A DNA stretch of 29,657 nucleotides from a virus. Location: positions 1 through 29,657 of the IMG/VR virus record IMGVR_UViG_3300030002_000088, one strand, 5' to 3'. Positions 7,758-14,845 of this stretch are shown here, in pieces (within the stretch, counting starts at the first letter, position 1; each line of letters begins with the position of its first letter). Both the position numbers and the translations under genes were made by a program. Below the pieces are notes generated by a model that was not told the DNA's origin, did no database searches, and worked only from the letters and a program-made list of their open reading frames with translations.

Positions 7758-7934
7758 ATGAAAGTAGGGGATAAATGTAAAAGAGCAATAGCATGGAATA
7801 ATAGCGATGTCGCTATTATGTGGAGTGATGATACTTACACAATTGATGGCATAGATAAAGATACAGTTCATCTACTCGATTCGGACGGAAATATTTATGT
7901 ATCATTTGACATTAAAGATATAAAACTTATATGA
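7758..7934 (+). CDS. Small beta-strand protein (58 aa)
   Basis: The ORF runs from ATG 7758 to TGA 7932-7934 and overlaps the next start by four bases (ATGA). The product begins MKVGDKCKRAIAWNN and continues with YTIDGIDKDTVHLLDSDG and IYVSFDIKDIKLI. This looks like a single small SH3- or KOW-like beta barrel: a KVGD turn followed by alternating strands. Such tiny proteins are frequent cargo in Bacteroidota phages, but their function is unknown. It has its own promoter and an A-rich leader. Confidence 0.65.
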   Translation: MKVGDKCKRAIAWNNSDVAIMWSDDTYTIDGIDKDTVHLLDSDGNIYVSFDIKDIKLI

Positions 7935-8293
7935 CACCACTAAAAGTAAAACAAAAGCTGCAAAGCGTTCTGATTCAAATTAAAGACCAACACTGGAACT
8001 TAGTTGATTTTGAACATAAATACCTCGGTGAATTTTACGACTCATTCAATGATTTGGTCGATTCATTTATCGAAACGTATGCCGGTAAATATGGGAGACA
8101 AGTTTTTCAGGGTTATATCTATTTGGATTCAAACACATCCGACAATTGGAGAACGATTCTTAATGATTTAATGGTGTATTTGAATACAGACATTGAAGTA
8201 ATTATTGACCCGGCTTTAGACAGCGACTTGCAAAACATTATTGCGGACATGAAAGCATTAGTTAATCACACGTTTTATTTTTTACCGAAATGA
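7931..8293 (+). CDS. DUF5856-like helical protein, ferritin/Dps-like appearance
   Basis: This 120-aa protein has the pattern KDQHWNLVDFEHKYLGEFYD followed by SFNDLVDSFIETYAGKYGR. That is the signature I associate with DUF5856 proteins of tailed phages and, more distantly, with the helix-His-Trp start of Dps-like four-helix bundles. His, Glu and Asp residues on these helices could bind metal, but this cannot be shown by eye. The gene is coupled by ATGA overlaps to the genes before and after it, so 7758-8409 forms one small unit. A protective, Dps-like role is inference. Confidence 0.55.
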   Translation: MTPLKVKQKLQSVLIQIKDQHWNLVDFEHKYLGEFYDSFNDLVDSFIETYAGKYGRQVFQGYIYLDSNTSDNWRTILNDLMVYLNTDIEVIIDPALDSDLQNIIADMKALVNHTFYFLPK

Positions 8294-8409
8294 CAAATAA
8301 TAAAATTGATATATTATGGTATTGGGCAACAATCGCATTTTGTATAATGGATTTAATCGTTGTTTTGTCAATATTAGGATATGTTTTAATAAACGAATTA
8401 TCAAAATAA
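8290..8409 (+). CDS. Single-pass membrane miniprotein (39 aa)
   Basis: This ORF overlaps the end of the preceding gene (ATGA) and stops at TAA 8407-8409. Residues 9-35 (LWYWATIAFCIMDLIVVLSI and on through GYVLI) form one long hydrophobic helix, flanked by KID on the N-side and NELSK at the C-terminus. It is probably an inner-membrane miniprotein. It is too short for a family call, but tight coupling to its neighbour supports translation. Confidence 0.5.
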   Translation: MTNNKIDILWYWATIAFCIMDLIVVLSILGYVLINELSK

Positions 8410-8432
8410 ATTAACCCTTAAATAAATAGATT

Positions 8433-8738
8433 ATGCCTTGGAAATGGTGGAAGCGGACAAAAGAAGATTACGAGATAGAGCAACGAGATTTGCAACGGAT
8501 ATTTATTCAGCCGAATATAGCTGCACCAAAACACCCTATTGATGAAATTACCGATTCAATAAGAAATGCAGCAAGAAATGGGAGGTTCGGATTAGCATCG
8601 GATTTGTGTGACATTCTGAAAAAAGAAGTTGAAAGATTGGAAAAAGAACCGCCTTTTAAAGCATCGGATTTTATTAAAGATGTTACTAAAGTAGTAGGCC
8701 CTAAACCAGTCAAAAAGACACTTGAAAAAATGCACTAA
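8433..8738 (+). CDS. Small helical protein before the virion morphogenesis gene
   Basis: This 101-aa charged protein begins MPWKWWKRTKEDYEIEQRD. A helical centre (DSIRNAARNGRFGLASDLCD, then ILKKEVERLEKEPPF) suggests a short coiled coil. No signal or membrane segment is seen. The stop codon shares a base with the next ATG (TAATG at 8736-8740), so it is probably co-translated with the G-like protein and may act in head-tail joining. I recognise no family. Confidence 0.6.
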   Translation: MPWKWWKRTKEDYEIEQRDLQRIFIQPNIAAPKHPIDEITDSIRNAARNGRFGLASDLCDILKKEVERLEKEPPFKASDFIKDVTKVVGPKPVKKTLEKMH

Positions 8739-9280
8739 TGGACTTACTCGGACTTGACAAAGCAAAAGCGCAAATCGCACAGGCTAATCGGGAAATTCTC
8801 GTTAACTGTGGTAATGCAGCGCAAAACTATTTTGCAAAAGCTTTTAGGAATCAAGGATGGGATGGTACACCGTGGAAAGAATCATTGAGAAGAAAAAAGA
8901 AGCCCGCAACAAATTGGAGTGAAAAACCAACATTAGTACAAAGGGGAACTTTGAGACGTTCTGTTTCAAATATGATGAAAACACATCAAATAAATGGTAC
9001 TTCTATAAAAATGATAGTTGATTTACCTTATGCAGCAATTCAAAACAGCGGGGGGATGATTAGCAAAAAAGCAAGAACACAAGTTAATCATTTTACATTT
9101 GCCGAAAATGGCTCAATGCGATTTTCAAAAAAGAAAAACGCTACTCATGCACAAAAGAATACAATAGGAGCGCATGACATTACAATTCCTAAACGCCAGT
9201 TTATCGGGCAAACACAGGAGCTAACCGATAAGCAACAAAAGATAATCAAAACAACGATTGACCGAGTTTTCAAAAAATAA
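8738..9280 (+). CDS. Phage virion morphogenesis protein (Mu gpG / tail-completion family)
   Basis: This 180-aa basic protein matches the family that finishes the head-tail interface. Typical features are NYFAKAFRNQGWDGTPWKE near the N-terminus, a LVQRGTLRRSV segment, LPYAAIQNSGG in the middle, and IPKRQFIGQTQEL near the C-terminus. It sits in the expected place, after the Mu F-like protein and before the neck and tail genes. Its start overlaps the previous stop. The stop at 9278-9280 comes just before an inserted promoter and small gene. Confidence 0.8.
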   Translation: MDLLGLDKAKAQIAQANREILVNCGNAAQNYFAKAFRNQGWDGTPWKESLRRKKKPATNWSEKPTLVQRGTLRRSVSNMMKTHQINGTSIKMIVDLPYAAIQNSGGMISKKARTQVNHFTFAENGSMRFSKKKNATHAQKNTIGAHDITIPKRQFIGQTQELTDKQQKIIKTTIDRVFKK

Positions 9281-9283
9281 TTG

Positions 9284-9291
9284 TACATTTG
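9284..9291 (+). promoter_or_regulatory. TAnnTTTG promoter box for the small gene at 9314
   Basis: TACATTTG at 9284-9291 begins 3 bp after the upstream stop and lies 22 bp before ATG 9314. The leader carries AAAAAACAGAAA at 9299-9310, as before the genes at 7758 and 17489. Confidence 0.6.
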
Positions 9292-9313
9292 TCGAAATAA
9301 AAAACAGAAAATT

Positions 9314-9535
9314 ATGAACGTTTTATATTTAGAATTTGACCCAAGGTTTTTTAATAATGATTTATTGTTTTTCTTGAATAATATTAAAGATACTTATTAT
9401 AATGAGAGTGCAATTATGCAACTATCAGATATTGAAATTTGCAAATGCAAAGTAAATGCAGAACTACACTTTATTCGTATAAAAGTCAAAAAAGAGGATT
9501 TAAAAGAAAAATATCAAAACGATTTTATTGAATAG
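9314..9535 (+). CDS. Small cargo (moron-like) protein of unknown function
   Basis: This 73-aa protein begins MNVLYLEFDPRFFNNDLLFF. An in-frame TTG at 9281 exists, but the ATG at 9314 follows a promoter box and an A-rich leader at standard distance. The composition is aromatic-rich and charged (IRIKVKKEDLKEKYQ near the end), with no clear membrane helix. It sits between virion morphogenesis and neck genes with its own promoter, the hallmark of a phage moron. No family is recognised. Confidence 0.6.
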   Translation: MNVLYLEFDPRFFNNDLLFFLNNIKDTYYNESAIMQLSDIEICKCKVNAELHFIRIKVKKEDLKEKYQNDFIE

Positions 9536-9537
9536 AA

Positions 9538-10092
9538 ATGTCAGGAATAAAAGCACCGATTTTAGACGTATTAACCCGATTAGCTGCAATACAGGTAGTA
9601 AATGCCGAATTGCAGACAGTTGGTTTATTTACTCGTATTTGGAATAATCAAATAGCACGTCAAGACGATGGCTCTGGTTATGCTTTCGCACGTCCTGCGG
9701 CTTTTGTTGAGGTCATAAATGACGCTCAATTTGAACAAGCGGGGCTTGGTATTCGTTCGGTTGATTTGGTGTTTAAAATCCATTTAGTACACGACTATTA
9801 TAACGGCGATGGATCAATGGAGCAAGACCTTGTTATCTTTGATTTGAGGGATAAAATACTTGCACCCGATAAAGGATTAAGCCAATTTATCCCGACATCA
9901 TGTAGCCCATTGAATTGCGTAAGGGAGGAGCAGGAATACGACCACGACAATACTTATCATTATGTAATGGATTTCGTTTGTAATTTCATTGACTCAAAAG
10001 GCAGCCCATTTGACGAAGGACAGGGCATTGTTTACGAAATAACACCCGATTTAGATTTAACCGAAGAAGTAACATTTAATATACCACAATAA
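9538..10092 (+). CDS. Probable neck / tail-completion protein
   Basis: This 184-aa acidic protein contains FTRIWNNQIARQDDGSGYAF, then RPAAFVEVIND, VFKIHLVHDYY and a C-terminal YHYVMDFVCNFIDSKG. The alternation of beta strands with a conserved-looking RPAAFVEV segment resembles small tail-terminator proteins. It follows the G-like protein and precedes the baseplate J-like gene, the usual place for a neck protein. The assignment is by position and fold impression, not by a diagnostic motif. Its stop overlaps the next ATG (TAATG). Confidence 0.5.
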   Translation: MSGIKAPILDVLTRLAAIQVVNAELQTVGLFTRIWNNQIARQDDGSGYAFARPAAFVEVINDAQFEQAGLGIRSVDLVFKIHLVHDYYNGDGSMEQDLVIFDLRDKILAPDKGLSQFIPTSCSPLNCVREEQEYDHDNTYHYVMDFVCNFIDSKGSPFDEGQGIVYEITPDLDLTEEVTFNIPQ

Positions 10093-10955
10093 TGGCAAGA
10101 TCAGTAGCCGATATAAATACCGCCTTAGTGCAAACGTTAGTTGATAATTTTGCAGGAGCAGGAATAACAATCACCCCCACTACATGGAGCAAACGAAACA
10201 TAATGCGCTTAATGTGCTATTCTTTTTCTATTGCAGCCGCATTTATTGAGCAGTTAATGGATATAATGAAGGGCGATATTGAAACAATCGCAGCGCAGAC
10301 ACCCGCAATGAGTGCGTTGCACATTCAAAAGAAAATGTTTGAGTTTCAATACTCGGCTACAAATCCTCAATTCTTGACAGTAACAGGGGCAGTTCCTTCT
10401 TATGCGATAATCGACCCAACATTAAGGATTATAACAGCATGTTCGGTAACTTCGACCATTCCAAATGAAGTACTTGTAAAAGTTGCTAAAAGCGACCCAT
10501 TCACAGCCTTAGACCCATCTACAGAACTTGCATCAGCACAATCATATTTAAACCAAATTGGCACGGCAGGTATCCAGTACTTTGCAAAATCAACAGACCC
10601 CGATTTACTTTATATCCAAGCGGATATTTATTACAACGGACAATACACAGGGATGAAAGATACTGTTGTAGCTACGTTGAAAGACTTTCTAAAAAGCCTA
10701 TCTGTAACTAATTTCAACGGAGCTTTAAAAGTTTCAGATGTTGAGAGACTGATAAGAGATATTCCGGGAGTGAATGACGTTGTTATTCAAAACATGAAAG
10801 CCCGAAATTGGGATTTACCTTTTGCCTCTGCTATTCCTTTGGTAACTGATGGTGATGTTGTAGCACGTCAATGGATGCCAGTTGCAGGGTATTTAGTGGA
10901 GGAAACCACATCAGGGCAAGATTTTGCTACAAACATAACCTTACATGCCGAATAA
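10092..10955 (+). CDS. Baseplate J-like wedge protein
   Basis: This 287-aa protein resembles gpJ/Mu gp47-type wedge components that surround the central hub of contractile tails. The C-terminal part is most telling: LLYIQADIYYNGQYTG, DTVVATLKDFLKSLS, FNGALKVSDVERLIRDIPGV and NDVVIQNMKAR, the strand-helix-strand pattern of J-like C-terminal domains. The N-terminal half is helical. It is coupled to the next gene by a shared base (TAATG at 10953-10957), matching the J-I order of P2-like phages. It lies before the capsid genes, apart from the rest of the baseplate genes. Confidence 0.65.
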   Translation: MARSVADINTALVQTLVDNFAGAGITITPTTWSKRNIMRLMCYSFSIAAAFIEQLMDIMKGDIETIAAQTPAMSALHIQKKMFEFQYSATNPQFLTVTGAVPSYAIIDPTLRIITACSVTSTIPNEVLVKVAKSDPFTALDPSTELASAQSYLNQIGTAGIQYFAKSTDPDLLYIQADIYYNGQYTGMKDTVVATLKDFLKSLSVTNFNGALKVSDVERLIRDIPGVNDVVIQNMKARNWDLPFASAIPLVTDGDVVARQWMPVAGYLVEETTSGQDFATNITLHAE

Positions 10956-11440
10956 TGAATTTTAATTTCAATCTAAATACAGCCGCTTTAAATAATTTGC
11001 CACCCGATAAAAGGTTGCCAAAAAACACGGCTCTAATTCAAGCGTTATTATCACCGCTTCAAATAGCAAGTGATGTGTTTTTTCTAACTTATTATCAGAA
11101 TGATTTAAAGGAGCGCATTCTTTACAACGGACAAAAATTAGTACTTGAATATGCTTTGAATAAAAAGTTCGGAGGAGTGTTCAGGCAATTGCCCGGAGTA
11201 AGTGATATTTACATCACGAACGGAGCGACACAAAGAAGTTTTTTAATCGGGACATCAAGTGCTGAAAGTTCGTTTATCGGATTGACAAGCTCTGGATATG
11301 TTGGGCTTTCCGCAAGTACATTAAGTGGCTCAAACTTCGTTATAAATGTACCAACCGGATTAGCAACAATAATAAACATAACCAAATTTACAAATATCTA
11401 TATTCCAGAATCATTATTATTCACAATAGCATTTTATTAA
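10955..11440 (+). CDS. Probable baseplate protein in the gpI position
   Basis: This is a 161-aa protein. The ATG at 10955 overlaps the J-like stop, so I prefer it to an upstream in-frame ATG at 10871 that would run inside the J-like gene. The N-terminus is helical (LLSPLQIASDVFFLTYYQ, then NDLKERILYNGQKLVLEY) with FGGVFRQLPGVSDIY in the middle. The C-terminus is Ser/Thr/Gly-rich (FIGLTSSGYVGLSASTLSGS), like a wedge-to-fibre connector. Function follows from gene order only. Confidence 0.5.
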   Translation: MNFNFNLNTAALNNLPPDKRLPKNTALIQALLSPLQIASDVFFLTYYQNDLKERILYNGQKLVLEYALNKKFGGVFRQLPGVSDIYITNGATQRSFLIGTSSAESSFIGLTSSGYVGLSASTLSGSNFVINVPTGLATIINITKFTNIYIPESLLFTIAFY

Positions 11441-11441
11441 T

Positions 11442-12179
11442 ATGAAAAGAGTTGAAACAAGCGCAATAACTGACTCGGTAAGATTGCCACTTAAGAAAAC
11501 CGTTTTGGACTATCTTCAGGACATGACAAAAGAGATTTTCAAAGAAATGATTATTTCAATGATTGGCTCGGCTTACTCCACTTCTACGGTTTATATTTTA
11601 GAAGGAGTTGTGAACACTTCGGCAAACATATTTACAGCCGGATCGATTTTTTATAACGGAGTTGTTTATTTGGTTGATGCCGTTACTTTGACTGCCGGAA
11701 CGCCCTATTTTAGTTTGGTTGATGTAGTTGACGAAAGTGTAGCTTATTCGGATGGCAGTTTTCACGACACACTTATTTCTCACAAAGCTCAATTACTGAT
11801 TACTGGAGGCACGACAATAGGTAATTATTCGGCAGCCGTAAGGATATATTCGATAAAAGAATATACAGGAGGGGTTAAAACAAAAGTCGTAAATATCGGT
11901 GCATGGAATATGGACACGACCGATTCCGTAATAGTAGAGATTGGAGTGGTTGCGGCTAAAATAAGAGGCATATCAGTCGTGATAAGTAACGATGCTGGTA
12001 GTGCGGTATTTCCTCTAAACTACACAAACGATGCTACAGGGCTATGTGATGGGAGCTGGGTAAGCATAACCGCAGATACGAGGGTTTCTTTGTTCAGACT
12101 TATTGCGGGTTCATTTGATGGAGCAGGATATACGACATTGGCAAATAGAGGTTATATAACCATTCAATACGTTGACTAA
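11442..12179 (+). CDS. Tail fibre-like or baseplate-distal protein
   Basis: This 245-aa protein starts 2 bp after the gpI-position gene. The N-terminal 40 residues are helical and could attach it to the baseplate. Then comes a beta-rich part with VYILEGVVNTSANIFTAGSI and FYNGVVYLVDAVTLTAG, a pattern common in short tail-fibre proteins of Bacteroidota phages. The C-terminal domain (DGSWVSITADTRVSLFRLIA to YITIQYVD) is also beta-rich. It probably contacts the host surface or links fibres to the wedge. There are no enzymatic motifs. Confidence 0.55.
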   Translation: MKRVETSAITDSVRLPLKKTVLDYLQDMTKEIFKEMIISMIGSAYSTSTVYILEGVVNTSANIFTAGSIFYNGVVYLVDAVTLTAGTPYFSLVDVVDESVAYSDGSFHDTLISHKAQLLITGGTTIGNYSAAVRIYSIKEYTGGVKTKVVNIGAWNMDTTDSVIVEIGVVAAKIRGISVVISNDAGSAVFPLNYTNDATGLCDGSWVSITADTRVSLFRLIAGSFDGAGYTTLANRGYITIQYVD

Positions 12180-12349
12180 TGGCAAGAAATAACAGAATAT
12201 TTACAACATTAAGCCCTGTTCATTGTAGACTTATAAAAGCTACGTCTGAATTGACTGGGAAAACGCAATCCGCTATAGTTGCGGAGGCTGTAAAACAACG
12301 TTTCGATAGCTTAACTCAGAGCGAAAAAGAACGGCTTTTGAATAAATAA
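12179..12349 (+). CDS. Ribbon-helix-helix (Arc/CopG-like) small protein
   Basis: This 56-aa ORF starts in the TAATG overlap with the upstream gene and ends at TAA 12347-12349. The sequence NRIFTTLSPVHCRLIKATSE, then LTGKTQSAIVAEAVKQRF, fits one beta strand followed by two helices: the small dimeric DNA-binding fold of Arc and CopG. The end is Lys/Glu-rich. It is the last gene before the terminator at 12361-12398, so its dose follows transcription of the upstream late unit. It could bind the palindromic sites in the next intergenic region; that is inference. Confidence 0.6.
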   Translation: MARNNRIFTTLSPVHCRLIKATSELTGKTQSAIVAEAVKQRFDSLTQSEKERLLNK

Positions 12350-12360
12350 AATATTACAAT

Positions 12361-12398
12361 AAAAAAAAAGACACTCAAATTAATGGGTGTCTTTTTTT
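12361..12398 (+). terminator. Rho-independent terminator, possibly bidirectional
   Basis: GACACTC (12370-12376) pairs with GGGTGTC (12385-12391), with one T-G pair and loop AAATTAAT. It is flanked by nine A on the left and seven T on the right, which can extend the stem. It closes the transcription unit ending with the ribbon-helix-helix gene. Confidence 0.85.
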
Positions 12399-12594
12399 GT
12401 GTCTTGAAATGAAAACACTGATAATCTTAGCTATGTCCGGCACTGGTTCGATTATCGATGTTTCCAGTCGCAAAGTAAATCAATTAATCCATTCTACACA
12501 ATATCCCCAAATATGTTATACAACATAAAAATGGTTACACATTTATAAAAGTAGAATATATCATAATTATATTTGCATCAAAATAAAGTTAACT
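12399..12594 (+). promoter_or_regulatory. Regulatory intergenic region with promoter and palindromes
   Basis: This gap separates the head/tail-completion and capsid units. It contains an imperfect inverted repeat (12411-12426 / 12450-12465), a compact palindrome CGATTATCG (12449-12457), and TATGTT-ATAC-AACATA (12512-12527). The latter overlaps CAAATATGTT (12508-12517), also found at the terminase promoter. A -7 box TATATTTG (12568-12575) lies 19 bp before ATG 12595. No ORF of note is present. Confidence 0.55.
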
Positions 12595-13755
12595 ATGATT
12601 TATTGCATCGACCCATCGGCAGACGAACCAATTCTTTTAATCAATAAGCATATCGGATATGATGCTGACGAAGGGCAAGGTATTGACGGGGCTATTTTTC
12701 AGGCGGAATTATTACAGCTCGATGCAATGGGTAAAAAGAGAATCCAAGTGTGGATAAACTCTGTTGGCGGATTAGTAATGGATGGATATGACATTTATAC
12801 ATCCATTTTAAAAAGCAAAACTCCTGTTGATACTTATGCTGTTGGAGGAGTTGCTTCTATAGCAGCCGTAATCTTTCAGGCAGGACGCAAGAGAATAATG
12901 ACTGACTACGCATGGCTTATGTATCACAACCCGTTTGGAAGCGATAATAAGAGCTTAATTGAAACAATGCGTAAAAGTATTGTAACAATGATTGAGCAAC
13001 GTTGCGGAATGTCGGAGGCACAAGTAACCGATATGCTTAACCGAACATCTTACATACCCGCAGCCGAGGCGTTAACTTTAAAGCTTTGCGATACAATAGA
13101 TGAAAGCAAATTTGAAAACTCAAAATACTTACGGAAAATCACTGATACAGCAAATTTTCATAAAGAATGCAATAACGTATTAAATAGTATATTAAATAAT
13201 CAAAACACAAACGCGATGAAATTAGTAACAAACCGTTTAAAATTGAACGATGCCGCTACCGAAGAAAATATGGTAAAAGCAATTGATGCAATTGAGGACA
13301 ACGCCAAGGCTCGCGAAAGAGAATTGAGCGAGGAACTTGAAAAGGTTCAAAACAAAGCGAAAGCCGATGAATCCGAAATGGATAAGTTGAAAGCCAAAAT
13401 GAAAAAACTGGAAGAAGACAAAGCCAAGAATGATGCCGAATTGGAAGACTGCAAGTCTAAAATTGACGCTTACGAAAAAGACAAATTAAAAGCAGAAGAC
13501 GAAGCCAAAGCCGACAAAGCTAAAAACATGGTTGAAGATTTTGCTAAAATTGGTCGTATCAAAAACGAAGAAACTGTAAAATTGCAATGGGTTAATCTTG
13601 CAAAAAATGATTTTGATGGAGTAAAAGCCATGATTGAAGCTCTTCCACTTAATAAAAAAGCCGAAGACATTAAAAAAGTTATTAACAAAATAGATGTTCC
13701 AACTACTGCTGTAGGTTTAGCAGCTAAATTGAGAGCAGAACGCAACAATAAATAA
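12595..13755 (+). CDS. Prohead protease (ClpP-like) fused to scaffold-like domain
   Basis: This 386-aa protein combines an S14-type (ClpP-like) maturation protease with a coiled-coil scaffold. The protease spans about residues 1-190: WINSVGGLVMDGYDIY (oxyanion-side loop), AVGGVASIAAVIF with nucleophile Ser88, and LMYHNPFG with His111. The ClpP Asp position appears to be Thr151 in NRTSYIPAAEAL, so the third catalytic residue may differ. From Met208 to about residue 320 the sequence is Lys/Glu/Ala-rich coiled coil; the end (VPTTAVGLAAKLRAERNNK) may bind capsid subunits. Met208 (ATG 13216) could be an internal start for a separate scaffold, as in lambda C/Nu3. The major capsid gene follows. Confidence 0.82.
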   Translation: MIYCIDPSADEPILLINKHIGYDADEGQGIDGAIFQAELLQLDAMGKKRIQVWINSVGGLVMDGYDIYTSILKSKTPVDTYAVGGVASIAAVIFQAGRKRIMTDYAWLMYHNPFGSDNKSLIETMRKSIVTMIEQRCGMSEAQVTDMLNRTSYIPAAEALTLKLCDTIDESKFENSKYLRKITDTANFHKECNNVLNSILNNQNTNAMKLVTNRLKLNDAATEENMVKAIDAIEDNAKARERELSEELEKVQNKAKADESEMDKLKAKMKKLEEDKAKNDAELEDCKSKIDAYEKDKLKAEDEAKADKAKNMVEDFAKIGRIKNEETVKLQWVNLAKNDFDGVKAMIEALPLNKKAEDIKKVINKIDVPTTAVGLAAKLRAERNNK

Positions 13756-13757
13756 TT

Positions 13758-14783
13758 ATGGCATTAGTATTAAATGACACCCAGTACGCAGGTGATGTAG
13801 CTCAATATTTCATCCTGCCAGCGACTTTCGGACTTGACACAATTGTCAAAGGATGTATTTATGTGAAAGACGGCATCGGAAAGAAACACACAATTGATCG
13901 TGTTGATTTCGCACGTCCTTTACAAGCTCGTAAAGCAACGCCAACTTCTTCGGATGGTGGAGATATTACCATCGATGGTCGTACCCTTACCCCATTGGAT
14001 GTAATGGTTTACGCTGAATTTAACCCTCGTTTGTTTGAAGATGCTTGGCAAGTTGTTGAACAAATGGAAGAACACCCTGCTCTTTTGGCTCGTGAACTTC
14101 CGGTTACTGCTGAAAGCTACATTATGCAAATTGCGCTTTCTCGTGCTTTTGAACAAATCGAATTAGGCATTTGGAATGGCTCTGTAGATTATACCGCCGC
14201 CGATGGTACTGCCGGAAATGGTCAAATTAAGTACTTTGATGGATTCTTGAAGAAAATGGTAAATGATGCAGCCGTTAAAAAAGTTGCTTCGCCACTTCCT
14301 TTGGTTTCGACTGCCTCTGTAGGCTCAACTTCTACCAACATTTTGGAAGCTTTCAATTCGTTGATTTCTTTGGCTACTTCTAACAACCGGGCATTATTCG
14401 CAGATCCTAACCGTTTCAAAAAATTGAAATTCTTAGTATCTATTGAAGATGAGCAGGTTTATCAGGCTGCAAGTATTAACTTGACTTTCAAAGGTCAAAT
14501 CACCACTTCGGGCGAAACTCAACCTTGGAAAGGATTTCAAGTTGTTGCTCTTGCAGGTATTCCTAAAGATACTATCTTATTCACAATCGCAACCGATGAC
14601 GTTGAGTCAAACTTGTGGTTAGGCATGAATAGTGTTCTTGACGAAAACTTGATGTTAGCTCGTTTGTTCCCAAATTCAGAACTTTTCTTCTTGAAAGGGC
14701 TTTTGAAATTTGATGTTCAATATGGTTACTCTGAAAAAGCGTTCTTGTACACTACGAAAGTTGCAGGAGACTTTACAGCCTAA
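13758..14783 (+). CDS. Major capsid protein (HK97-fold type, by context)
   Basis: This 341-aa protein follows the protease/scaffold by 2 bp and ends just before a strong terminator, the standard capsid position. The N-terminus (MALVLNDTQYAGDVAQYFIL) is helical. Other segments include RPLQARKATPTSSDGGDIT and, at the C-terminus, FLKGLLKFDVQYGYSEKAFLYTT. It uses CGT, GCT and GGT codons more than its neighbours, in line with high expression. I see no single diagnostic motif, so the call rests on size, position and codon bias. An alternative would be a capsid vertex protein, but no other capsid candidate exists in the window. Confidence 0.8.
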   Translation: MALVLNDTQYAGDVAQYFILPATFGLDTIVKGCIYVKDGIGKKHTIDRVDFARPLQARKATPTSSDGGDITIDGRTLTPLDVMVYAEFNPRLFEDAWQVVEQMEEHPALLARELPVTAESYIMQIALSRAFEQIELGIWNGSVDYTAADGTAGNGQIKYFDGFLKKMVNDAAVKKVASPLPLVSTASVGSTSTNILEAFNSLISLATSNNRALFADPNRFKKLKFLVSIEDEQVYQAASINLTFKGQITTSGETQPWKGFQVVALAGIPKDTILFTIATDDVESNLWLGMNSVLDENLMLARLFPNSELFFLKGLLKFDVQYGYSEKAFLYTTKVAGDFTA

Positions 14784-14792
14784 AAAATAACC

Positions 14793-14822
14793 GGGGGTTG
14801 ATTCAGGTTAACCCCCTTTTTT
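14793..14822 (+). terminator. Rho-independent terminator after the capsid gene
   Basis: GGGGGTT (14793-14799) and AACCCCC (14810-14816) form a perfect 7-bp stem with a 10-base loop, followed by TTTTTT. It sits 9 bp after the capsid stop and should limit read-through into the tail genes, giving an excess of capsid mRNA. Confidence 0.9.
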
Positions 14823-14845
14823 AAACCCAATTAAAACAACACAAA

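Noticed and set aside
7386-7871. Reverse-strand ORF of 161 aa
   Set aside because: It is antisense to the NUMOD3 repeats of the homing endonuclease; the Phe/Cys-rich translation mirrors the Lys/Glu repeats and has no domain features.
12441-12470. tRNA-like GGTTCGATT segment in the intergenic region
   Set aside because: It resembles a T-loop, but no acceptor stem, anticodon arm or D-arm can be built around it.
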